A stretch of DNA of 58,918 nt from a virus, in the IMG/VR virus record IMGVR_UViG_3300046167_000387, positions 1 through 58,918 of that record, one strand, 5' to 3'. The notes beneath the pieces were generated by a model, which was not told the origin of the DNA, did no database searches, and saw only the letters and a program-made list of their open reading frames with translations. Below are positions 1-4,599 of this stretch, piece after piece; the stretch's first letter is position 1; every line of letters begins with the position of its first letter. The position numbers and the translations under genes are program-made.

Positions 1-11
1 GTTTTACTCAT
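1..11 (-). CDS. 5' end of junction-spanning small protein (left piece)
   Basis: ATG at 11-9 followed by AGT AAA AC runs off the left edge. Joined to base 58918 the next codon becomes ACT and the frame continues to the stop at 58726, giving a complete 67-aa protein (MSKTKFNGFEKYF...). This is the N-terminal part of the entry at 58726-58918. An in-frame join with a proper start and stop is strong evidence that the window is a closed circle. Confidence 0.8.
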
Positions 12-31
12 AATGTTTAATTTTAAATTAG

Positions 32-102
32 TTGACTCACAAGGACTCGAACCTTGAATGACGGTACCAAAAACCGTAGTGTTACCATTACACCATGAGT
101 CA
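32..102 (-). tRNA. tRNA-Gln (anticodon TTG)
   Basis: Read on the minus strand, a full cloverleaf can be drawn. Acceptor TGACTCA pairs with TGAGTCA. The D arm is GTGT-AATGGTA-ACAC, the anticodon arm ACGGT-TTTTGGT-ACCGT, the variable loop CATT, and the T arm CAAGG-TTCGAGT-CCTTG. The 7-base anticodon loop has TTG at positions 34-36, so it reads CAA (Gln). The discriminator is A and no CCA tail is encoded. It lies just upstream of the junction-spanning gene and downstream of the promoter copy at 331-368, so it is probably transcribed with the early genes. It is not an amber suppressor. Confidence 0.92.
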
Positions 103-105
103 TTT

Positions 106-211
106 GTAACTAGCGAGGAATCGAACCTCGTACTCGTCAGTAGTAATGCCTCGTTAATTAGTTCGTGAAAACGGTTACTAATTCAAACGCACTGCATACC
201 ATACCTAGTTT
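106..211 (-). ncRNA. tRNA-like element (T arm, acceptor end and long hairpin)
   Basis: The minus strand shows a perfect T arm (CGAGG-TTCGATT-CCTCG, bases 130-114) followed by a 3' acceptor-like strand CTAGTTA (113-107). The best 5' partner is AAACTAG at 211-205, pairing 6 of 7. Between them is a strong hairpin with 7-bp arms AATTAGT/ACTAATT (about 157-183). I could not draw a normal anticodon arm, and 106 nt is long even for a class II tRNA. It could be a degenerate tRNA, an interrupted tRNA, or another structured RNA. It shares the early transcription unit with tRNA-Gln. Confidence 0.4.
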
Positions 212-330
212 CCGGCTATTGTGTGATCGTTAATCGTATCTGTCGCCAATCGCTCACATTTATAACTAACTACCACCGCTGTGCCGCTGGGTTCGTAGAT
301 TATAACTTGTTGAGCTTTGTTATTATTCAA
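212..330 (-). other. Non-coding leader region between promoter and tRNA-like element
   Basis: About 120 bases with no credible reading frame on either strand. It lies directly downstream (minus strand) of the promoter element at 331-368, so it would form the 5' part of a transcript carrying the tRNA-like element and tRNA-Gln. A short imperfect dyad is visible around 226-242. I see no second complete tRNA here. Confidence 0.4.
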
Positions 331-368
331 TTATATTATCGATCCGCTATCGTGTTTAGTTTGTAAAT
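331..368 (-). promoter_or_regulatory. Bipartite early promoter element, copy 1
   Basis: Minus strand: box 1 ATTTACAAACTAAACACG (368-351), 10-bp spacer, box 2 GATAATATAA (340-331). It heads the tRNA region and the gene that crosses the window ends. It also encodes the C-terminus and stop of the gene at 331-528. The spacer with its flanks forms CGAT...ATCG. Confidence 0.75.
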
Positions 369-528
369 ACATTTGCTTGATTGCAAGGTGCATTACTTTA
401 GAGTGTATAGCACCGTATTCGTCGCCGTCTTGAGGGAAATCCGCTAGTTGCCAATCAACACTATCTTCCATTAATTCCAGTGTGACGTCGGCCACTCCTT
501 GCGCTATTTCTTCTAATTTGTTTTCCAT
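331..528 (-). CDS. Hypothetical early protein, 65 aa
   Basis: Unrecognised acidic protein starting MENKLEEIAQG. The ATG at 528 was chosen because it sits 1 base past the stop of the upstream gene (530-532); a longer form would overlap that gene. The last codons lie inside the promoter element at 331-368, so coding and promoter sequence overlap. It contains one of the GTGTATAGC 9-mers (403-411), read here as codons for AIH. It is last in a three-gene unit with 530-787 and 792-992. Confidence 0.65.
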   Translation of the reverse strand: MENKLEEIAQGVADVTLELMEDSVDWQLADFPQDGDEYGAIHSKVMHLAIKQMYLQTKHDSGSII

Positions 529-529
529 G

Positions 530-787
530 TTACTTACAGTTTTTAAGGTCAAAGTTCATTAAGTGTCGTATTCTTTCAGTGTGATTTGGTATTAAGTCTC
601 TAGTATAAAAATAGTTTTTACCACGATTTGTAGCGTTGTATCTCTGTTTATTGATTTGGTAAAATCTTTCTGGAGCACCACCTTTAGTGCTTACTCTTAC
701 GTAACCGCTTTCGTAAGTAATACCGATTCTGCCGTCGCTTAATTCAAAATGTAGTGACCCGTTTTTAGTAATTTTTAGTAATTTCAT
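530..787 (-). CDS. Hypothetical early protein, 85 aa
   Basis: Basic protein starting MKLLKITKNGSLHFEL, rich in aromatic and basic residues in its second half. The start at 787 avoids overlap with the preceding gene (stop at 792); an upstream ATG at 808 is possible. Middle gene of a minus-strand unit driven by the promoter copy at 1016-1053. Function not recognised. Confidence 0.65.
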   Translation of the reverse strand: MKLLKITKNGSLHFELSDGRIGITYESGYVRVSTKGGAPERFYQINKQRYNATNRGKNYFYTRDLIPNHTERIRHLMNFDLKNCK

Positions 788-791
788 TTTA

Positions 792-992
792 TTAGTTTTT
801 AGGTACATAAGTTAATCCTTTGTGGTTGAACCACTCTGTAATTCCGTCTTGTTCTTCGTTATCGTCGTAGATAAAAGCGAAGCGAGATGGTAATTCACCG
901 ACGTTATAACCTTTGTATTTTTTACCGCCTAATTTAATTTCGTTTGATTTTAGGTACTTGATGGTCGGGATGTCATTTGAGTATACTTTCAT
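792..992 (-). CDS. Hypothetical early protein, 66 aa
   Basis: Small soluble protein (MKVYSNDIPTIKY...). It starts 23 bases after box 2 of the promoter at 1016-1053, leaving a short A/T-rich leader and no Shine-Dalgarno site. First gene of its mini-operon. Function not recognised. Confidence 0.7.
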   Translation of the reverse strand: MKVYSNDIPTIKYLKSNEIKLGGKKYKGYNVGELPSRFAFIYDDNEEQDGITEWFNHKGLTYVPKN

Positions 993-1015
993 ATCTTTTG
1001 TTATTTTAAGTTCAT

Positions 1016-1053
1016 ATATATTATCAATCGGTGATCGTATTTAGTTTGTAAAT
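1016..1053 (-). promoter_or_regulatory. Bipartite early promoter element, copy 2
   Basis: Minus strand: box 1 ATTTACAAACTAAATACG (1053-1036), 10-bp spacer, box 2 GATAATATAT (1025-1016). The TAA inside box 1 is the stop codon of the gene at 1041-1268 (...FTN stop). The next ATG is 23 bases downstream at 992. Confidence 0.8.
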
Positions 1054-1268
1054 TGTTTTACTGGTTCGTTGTAGTGATTCCATAGAGCGGTGTGTGAGTG
1101 CTTTCTACCGCGACTACCCGCACCTTTTGCTTTGGTCTTAATACTTTTGTACTGTTTTTCCGTTACTCCACTGCAAGCTCCGTCGATCGCTACAACATTA
1201 TTACGGTGTATAGCATTCGCTACTTTTTGGTTTGCGACGTATTCGCACGCTTCTTTCATTGTCATCAT
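1041..1268 (-). CDS. Hypothetical basic early protein, 75 aa
   Basis: Basic protein with a Lys/Arg/Gly-rich middle (KTKAKGAGSRGRKHSH), possibly nucleic-acid binding; this is inference from composition only. It begins MMTMKEACEYV, so ATG 1265 or 1259 could also be the start. Its last codons and stop (Phe-Thr-Asn-stop) come from box 1 of the promoter at 1016-1053. A GTGTATAGC 9-mer at 1206-1214 is read as codons for AIH. Confidence 0.7.
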   Translation of the reverse strand: MMTMKEACEYVANQKVANAIHRNNVVAIDGACSGVTEKQYKSIKTKAKGAGSRGRKHSHTALWNHYNEPVKQFTN

Positions 1269-1278
1269 AGTGTTAGTT

Positions 1279-1362
1279 TTAATTGTTATTATTGATTAAC
1301 CACATTAACTGCGCATACTCTTCATACTCTGTTTCACTTGAAAATTCGTAAAATTCTTTCAT
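1279..1362 (-). CDS. Very small early protein, 27 aa
   Basis: ATG at 1362 gives MKEFYEFSSETEYEEYAQLM plus seven residues, acidic and aromatic. It ends 10 bases before the next gene's ATG. It is kept because it fills the gap between two neighbours with normal spacing and the whole arm is built of such tiny genes. No function recognised. Confidence 0.45.
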   Translation of the reverse strand: MKEFYEFSSETEYEEYAQLMWLINNNN

Positions 1363-1368
1363 ATATAG

Positions 1369-1525
1369 TTATTTTATAAATCCTTCACTATTTTGGTCAA
1401 TAAATTGTTTTAACAATTCTTCTAGTTTTACGGTTTGATAAGGTGATATATCTCCGTGTTTTAGATCGAAATCTTCGGTTATTGATGTAAAATCAATATA
1501 TATAGTTTAGTAGGTTATCTTTCAT
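1369..1525 (-). pseudogene. Small early gene interrupted by a TA-repeat frameshift
   Basis: From ATG 1525 the frame reads MKDNLLNYIY then TGA. In the next frame the sequence continues IYIDFTSITEDFDLKHGDIS... to a stop at 1369, and looks like real coding sequence. The break lies at a (TA)4 run, 1497-1504. Adding one TA unit would restore a single 51-aa frame. It could be a slipped-strand (phase-variable) state, a fixed mutation or a sequencing indel. It sits 21 bases after the promoter at 1547-1584. Confidence 0.6.
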
Positions 1526-1546
1526 ATTTGTTATTATTCATTACAT

Positions 1547-1584
1547 TTATATTATCAATTCGGTAACGTATTTAGTTTGTAAAT
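1547..1584 (-). promoter_or_regulatory. Bipartite early promoter element, copy 3
   Basis: Box 1 ATTTACAAACTAAATACG (1584-1567), 10-bp spacer, box 2 GATAATATAA (1556-1547), minus strand. Box 1 carries the stop of the gene at 1572-1712. It drives the frameshifted gene, the 27-aa gene and 1041-1268. Confidence 0.8.
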
Positions 1585-1712
1585 TTAAACTCACTTTTAG
1601 ATTCAGTGATTCCAGCGATTTCTTCGAATTCCGCATTGGTAATTTCACCCTTCATTAACTTTAAATAGTCGGTCGTTACATCTCTCCTAGTTATTCGGTT
1701 TAATACTATCAT
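1572..1712 (-). CDS. Hypothetical early protein, 46 aa
   Basis: MIVLNRITRRDVTTDYLKLM..., ending ...SEFKFTN. The final Phe-Thr-Asn-stop is encoded by box 1 of the promoter at 1547-1584, the same ending as the gene at 1041-1268. A GAGAG purine tract upstream is unremarkable. Second gene after the promoter at 1839-1876. Function unknown. Confidence 0.6.
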   Translation of the reverse strand: MIVLNRITRRDVTTDYLKLMKGEITNAEFEEIAGITESKSEFKFTN

Positions 1713-1741
1713 TTACTTTGTTTTTTTTGGTTACACGGTAT

Positions 1742-1816
1742 TTATCGTTTTATTTGGTGTATAGCTTTCGCTATTTTCTTTAGTAATTTTCTTAATTTTC
1801 TTAGTGTTTTCAACAT
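1742..1816 (-). CDS. 24-aa cationic amphipathic peptide (paralogue of 2355-2429)
   Basis: ATG at 1816 gives a very basic peptide, MLKTLRKLRKLLKKIAKAIH plus QIKR. It is clearly related to the 24-aa peptide at 2355-2429, sharing the IAKAIHxIK ending. Hydrophobic and Lys/Arg residues alternate with helical periodicity, as in membrane-active peptides (inference). It is the first gene after the promoter at 1839-1876 (22-base leader). An overlapping 35-aa frame from ATG 1849 is less likely. Its AIH codons are a GCTATACAC 9-mer. Confidence 0.5.
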   Translation of the reverse strand: MLKTLRKLRKLLKKIAKAIHQIKR

Positions 1817-1838
1817 TATTACTTATTTTTAAATTCAT

Positions 1839-1876
1839 ATATATTATCAATTCGGTAACGTATTTAGTATACAAAA
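1839..1876 (-). promoter_or_regulatory. Bipartite early promoter element, copy 4 (variant)
   Basis: Box 1 is degenerate at its 5' end (...GTATACTAAATACG, 1876-1859). The spacer is 10 bp and identical to that of copy 3, and box 2 is GATAATATAT (1848-1839). It is followed 22 bases later by the 24-aa peptide gene. Confidence 0.65.
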
Positions 1877-2209
1877 AAGTAGGTACTTTGTTTTAAGGTA
1901 AAAATAGATTAGTGGGTATTACTCTACACCTCAATGTCTCTAACGCCTTGGTATCACTGACTTCGTCTAGTAAAATAGTGTGAGTTTGGTGACCGATTTG
2001 ATCGAATTTACCGACTTATTTGCTTTACTGAGATCTCACTCTTCACCTGTATAGCATTTCGAAACATTCGTGTAGGACGGAGTCTACTCTTCCGGTGTAT
2101 AGCAAAAATACCCAGGCTATTTCTTGCAACGGAACTACCAATTGCAGAGATTTGAAAAGTGTGACGTTAGCTTGTTATATTAATATAGTAGCAGGCTATT
2201 GTCGCACTT
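1877..2209 (-). ncRNA. 334-base intergenic region with repeated structured segments
   Basis: No frame with a start and sensible composition on either strand. On the minus strand two similar segments occur: TGCTATACACCGGAAGAGT (2104-2086) and TGCTATACAGGTGAAGAGT (2056-2038). Each is followed by a short dyad (GAGTAGACTC and TGAGATCTCA). The stretch starts with the inverted repeat at 2155-2211 and ends at promoter copy 4. A small RNA or regulatory region is plausible; I recognise no family. Confidence 0.35.
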
Positions 2210-2211
2210 TT
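2155..2211. repeat. Long inverted repeat, copy A
   Basis: Left arm AAAAGTGTGACGTTAGC (2155-2171) and right arm GCTATTGTCGCACTTTT (2195-2211) are imperfect inverted repeats around a 23-bp AT-rich spacer. The same element occurs at 3427-3481 and, in the reverse orientation, at 55091-55147. The stop codon of the gene at 2210-2350 overlaps the right arm, so this copy also marks the end of that transcription unit. Confidence 0.8.
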
Positions 2212-2350
2212 ATGATGAGGTTCCGAACTGATCGATTGCTTTTTGCATCTGCTCTTGAGCTTCAGTCCATTGCAGATCAGCAACTGTTTTCCAGAAGTAT
2301 GATTCATATGTTGATCCGTCTTGTCTTGTTATAATCTTTTTTTCGTACAT
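2210..2350 (-). CDS. Hypothetical early protein, 46 aa
   Basis: [20 protein letters not shown]... to ...FGTSS. It starts 4 bases after the stop of the 24-aa peptide gene and ends in the right arm of inverted repeat A. The open plus-strand frame over the same bases (2095-2334) looks like its shadow. Function not recognised. Confidence 0.6.
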   Translation of the reverse strand: MYEKKIITRQDGSTYESYFWKTVADLQWTEAQEQMQKAIDQFGTSS

Positions 2351-2354
2351 AGTA

Positions 2355-2429
2355 TTATTGTTTTATTGAATGAATTGCTTTAGCGATTAGTTTTAATTCG
2401 TTTATTACTTTCTTGATTACTTTTTTCAT
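2355..2429 (-). CDS. 24-aa cationic amphipathic peptide
   Basis: MKKVIKKVINELKLIAKAIH plus SIKQ: seven Lys and regularly spaced Ile/Val/Leu, consistent with an amphipathic helix. Paralogue of the peptide at 1742-1816. It is first after the promoter at 2452-2489, with a 22-base A/T-rich leader. A takeover or membrane-active peptide is a guess; composition is the only evidence. Confidence 0.5.
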   Translation of the reverse strand: MKKVIKKVINELKLIAKAIHSIKQ

Positions 2430-2451
2430 GTTATTATTATTTGTTATTCGT

Positions 2452-2489
2452 ATATATTATCAGTTACTATTCGTATTTAGTTTGTAAAT
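2452..2489 (-). promoter_or_regulatory. Bipartite early promoter element, copy 5
   Basis: Box 1 ATTTACAAACTAAATACG (2489-2472), 10-bp spacer, box 2 GATAATATAT (2461-2452), minus strand. It heads the 24-aa peptide and 46-aa genes. Confidence 0.8.
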
Positions 2490-2522
2490 GGTAGATGGAT
2501 TAGGGGGTTCCATCAAGGGAGG

Positions 2523-2843
2523 TTATTTAGTTACCTCAACCTCTTGGTCAACAATTTCCGCTAGATGTCTAACATTGGTTGGTAGGTTAGTTGATTGAGA
2601 CCAGTATCCTCTTTTGATCCAACAAGGCATTATGGATAATTTAGGTAACATCGCTTCAAGTATAGTATCGTGGTTGTATGTTACAACTTGATTTTTGTTG
2701 TTGACGAATTTGATTACTTGGTTTCGTCCTAACCATGACTTTCTTACTACAAAGTTCTTACGTTCGATTGGTGGGAAGATCTTTGATTTTTCTTCGTTAG
2801 TCATGTTCGCGATTGCCTGGGTCATTAATTCTTGATTTGTCAT
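2523..2843 (-). CDS. Hypothetical early protein, 106 aa
   Basis: MTNQELMTQAIANMTNEEKS..., with a basic/aromatic middle (FVVRKSWLGRNQVIKF) and an acidic C-terminus. It is alone between two promoter elements (2887-2924 upstream, 2452-2489 downstream), so probably monocistronic. An A/T-only leader of 43 bases precedes the ATG. Not recognised. Confidence 0.7.
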   Translation of the reverse strand: MTNQELMTQAIANMTNEEKSKIFPPIERKNFVVRKSWLGRNQVIKFVNNKNQVVTYNHDTILEAMLPKLSIMPCWIKRGYWSQSTNLPTNVRHLAEIVDQEVEVTK

Positions 2844-2886
2844 AATTTAATTTATTTAGTTATTATTATTATTTACTTATTTACAT

Positions 2887-2924
2887 TTATATTATCGAAG
2901 TTACTTCGTATTTAGTTTACAAAT
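2887..2924 (-). promoter_or_regulatory. Bipartite early promoter element, copy 6
   Basis: Box 1 ATTTGTAAACTAAATACG (2924-2907), 10-bp spacer, box 2 GATAATATAA (2896-2887). The spacer and flanks form a perfect dyad, CGAAG-TAA-CTTCG. It drives 2523-2843. Confidence 0.8.
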
Positions 2925-2959
2925 TTTAGTTTGATTTCGATGGTTCCTCGAGGGGAGGT

Positions 2960-3124
2960 TTAATTGATTAGATCCATTTGGTTTTCAATTTCTTTGTTGA
3001 CTTCAGTTAGTGTTTTGAAGTGGTAATGTTCTAGAAATGTTGGAGGATCTGTTGAAATATCTTGAGTTAATAAGTCAAAGTATTGTTGATCTTTTGAAAA
3101 AGTAATTTGAAATTGTAAAGTCAT
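2960..3124 (-). CDS. Hypothetical early protein, 54 aa
   Basis: ATG 3124 gives MTLQFQITFSKDQQYFDLLT..., an acidic protein ending ...NQMDLIN. It is monocistronic between promoter copies 7 and 6, with a 40-base A/T-rich leader. Function not recognised. Confidence 0.65.
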   Translation of the reverse strand: MTLQFQITFSKDQQYFDLLTQDISTDPPTFLEHYHFKTLTEVNKEIENQMDLIN

Positions 3125-3164
3125 TTTAATTATTTATTTAAGTTATTATTAATTCTTATTACAC

Positions 3165-3202
3165 TTATATTATCCGAATATACTCGTATTTAGTTTACAA
3201 AT
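3165..3202 (-). promoter_or_regulatory. Bipartite early promoter element, copy 7
   Basis: Box 1 ATTTGTAAACTAAATACG (3202-3185), 10-bp spacer, box 2 GATAATATAA (3174-3165). It is the outermost early promoter on the left arm, next to the early/late boundary, and drives 2960-3124. Confidence 0.8.
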
Positions 3203-3234
3203 TTTCCAAAATATATATTAGAAAAAATAAAAAA

Positions 3235-3324
3235 ATAGTTATATTAGTTACCGAGCATAACGCAGCAGAAGCTGAGATCTATCGCACAATCCGCAAAAAC
3301 ACTAAGGGGGCTGGTAAAAAATAA
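3235..3324 (+). CDS. Possible 29-aa plus-strand gene with ATA start
   Basis: The plus frame reads (start)VILVTEHNAAEAEIYRTIRK plus NTKGAGKK, then TAA. Composition looks coding and an A-rich leader, typical of this genome, precedes it. There is no ATG, GTG or TTG; the best start is ATA at 3235 (ATT at 3217 gives a longer form). It may be a decayed gene. An opposing minus frame (3438-3244) looks like non-coding shadow. Confidence 0.3.
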   Translation: MVILVTEHNAAEAEIYRTIRKNTKGAGKK

Positions 3325-3426
3325 GTTAATTCCCGTTTTGGAAAAAAAAATTGTATAGCGTAGCGTAACCCAATAGTTCCCTGTATCTAAAAAAATTTTT
3401 AATATATTTTTTTCGGGTAAGGTAAT

Positions 3427-3481
3427 AAAGTGTGACATTAGCTAGTTATATATAATAGTAAGAGGCTATCGTCGCACTTTT
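3427..3481. repeat. Long inverted repeat, copy B, at the early/late divergence
   Basis: Left arm AAAGTGTGACATTAGC (3427-3442), 22-bp AT-rich spacer, right arm GCTATCGTCGCACTTTT (3465-3481). It lies between the last minus-strand early unit and the first plus-strand late gene (ATG 3515), so it is well placed as a late-promoter operator or replication origin (inference). Half-site consensus across copies: GTGYGACRHTAGC. Confidence 0.8.
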
Positions 3482-3514
3482 AACAAGTGTAAAAATAACG
3501 TAATCATACTTTGT

Positions 3515-3769
3515 ATGAGACAACAACTTTCACCCCAAGCAAGAAGAGATAAAGCTGCTAGAGATAAGCGGTATGCGATGACTCCTGAGAGGAAGGCTAA
3601 AAAAGCCCATGCTCAGAGAGAAAGAAGCGCTGCTAAGAAAAAAGGCATGAACCTAGAAGGGCGTGATTATGACCACAAGAGACAGGCTTTTGTATCTATT
3701 AGATCAAACAGAGGAAACGAGGGGCAAGGGACACAAAAAGAACGTGGAGCAAATTACAACACTAAATAA
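3515..3769 (+). CDS. Small basic protein, first late gene, 84 aa
   Basis: Very Lys/Arg-rich and probably disordered (MRQQLSPQARRDKAARDKRY...). The C-terminal part, YDHKRQAFVSIRSNRGNEGQ, has the look of short basic proteins found in other marine and crAss-like phages (memory, unverified). It starts 33 bases after inverted repeat B. Candidate nucleic-acid binding or virion-packaged protein. Confidence 0.7.
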   Translation: MRQQLSPQARRDKAARDKRYAMTPERKAKKAHAQRERSAAKKKGMNLEGRDYDHKRQAFVSIRSNRGNEGQGTQKERGANYNTK

Positions 3770-3801
3770 CATAATATAACATAATACATATATAAAACAT
3801 T

Positions 3802-3870
3802 ATGATTAATTATAATTGGAGTTGCAAAACGGTGGATGCTTATCCGCAGATAGACGGTAACACCAACTAG
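3802..3870 (+). CDS. 22-aa peptide ending in TAG, possibly truncated
   Basis: MINYNWSCKTVDAYPQIDGN plus TN, then TAG. The WxxKTVDAYP pattern resembles the N-terminus of short conserved phage proteins, so this may be a truncated copy. Reading through the TAG would stay in frame with the gene at 3901. TAG is used as a normal stop elsewhere (for example 29635-29637) and no suppressor tRNA is seen, so I treat it as a stop. Confidence 0.35.
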   Translation: MINYNWSCKTVDAYPQIDGNTN

Positions 3871-3900
3871 TGTTACATTAAAGGTAGAATAATAGCTAAA

Positions 3901-4185
3901 ATGATAAAACAAATAATAAATAATATAGCTAAAGATAAAAAAGACCATGTACTATTAGGTATGTTTGTAGGTTATCCATTAATGATTTTTGGATATATTA
4001 TAGATTTGCTATCAGGATTAAACTTTATAATAATACTAGGTGGTATTTTAGGTATTGTTTTAGTAGGTCTTAAAGAAATAGCTCATGATTGGATAATGGG
4101 TTTAGGCAACCCTGAATGGTGGGATTTCATAGCCTCCGCGATACCTATTGTATTCCCTATGATAGTTTATTTATTAAACAGATAA
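3901..4185 (+). CDS. YfiM-like small membrane protein, 94 aa
   Basis: The N-terminus carries DKKDHVLLGMFVGYPLM, then hydrophobic segments (about 20-38 and 42-60), GLKEIAHDWIMG..PEWWDF, and a C-terminal hydrophobic segment. The KDHxxxG...KEhxD...WWDF pattern matches the YfiM/DUF2279-like membrane proteins often found near phage lysis genes (family knowledge). Here it lies at the start of the late arm, away from the endolysin. A role in lysis or envelope interaction is inference. Confidence 0.55.
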   Translation: MIKQIINNIAKDKKDHVLLGMFVGYPLMIFGYIIDLLSGLNFIIILGGILGIVLVGLKEIAHDWIMGLGNPEWWDFIASAIPIVFPMIVYLLNR

Positions 4186-4276
4186 TAATAAATTAAATAT
4201 ATCCTTAAAATAAGTGATAATACAAATATACCTAAATTACGGTATAAACCAAATGTCAAACTAAAAACCAAAACCA

Positions 4277-4570
4277 ATGACACTATTTTACCAGACCCAA
4301 ACGTGGTCTAACCGAGAAGAACAGAGTAAAGAACGTATTGAACTGTGGAAGCATGTAGCTGACAAAGAAAATTGGCGTATTGTACAGTTAAGTAACGGAT
4401 TTTACCAGACAGAGTATATCTGCAAGTATAATAAAGATTTGTGGAGAGACGTAACAAGACGAGAAACTGTTGAAGAAGCTGAAGAAGCTATAGACCAAAC
4501 GGTAGCTTATTACAAAAATAAACTAGAATTTATAGATGGACCTAAAGTAGTGAAATCATTCAAGCAATAA
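4277..4570 (+). CDS. Hypothetical protein, 97 aa
   Basis: Acidic/aromatic soluble protein (MTLFYQTQTWSNREEQSKER...), with a helix-forming C-terminal half (ETVEEAEEAIDQTVAYYKNK). Directly upstream of the chaperonin gene. Not recognised. Confidence 0.65.
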   Translation: MTLFYQTQTWSNREEQSKERIELWKHVADKENWRIVQLSNGFYQTEYICKYNKDLWRDVTRRETVEEAEEAIDQTVAYYKNKLEFIDGPKVVKSFKQ

Positions 4571-4599
4571 ATATACTCAATTAAATCAAATTAAATTAA

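Noticed and set aside
106-211. Class II tRNA (Ser/Leu) call for the tRNA-like element
   Set aside because: A TTTGAAT-type loop (TGA anticodon) can be imagined, but flanking arms do not pair and the D arm is not convincing, so only a tRNA-like call is kept.
2095-2334. Plus-strand 79-aa frame opposite the 46-aa early gene
   Set aside because: It runs against all neighbours, has no leader or promoter in its direction, and its composition looks random. The minus-strand gene fits spacing and promoter.
3244-3438. Minus-strand 64-aa frame starting in inverted repeat B (MSHFITLPEK...)
   Set aside because: The start parallels the HTH gene in repeat C, but the protein is Phe/Ser/Leu-rich shadow of the plus-strand frame and shows no domain.
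3802-4185. Amber read-through joining the 22-aa peptide to the membrane protein at 3901
   Set aside because: The two frames are in phase across TAG 3868, but TAG serves as an ordinary stop elsewhere, no CTA-anticodon suppressor tRNA is visible, and the gene at 3901 has its own ATG with a normal A-rich leader.
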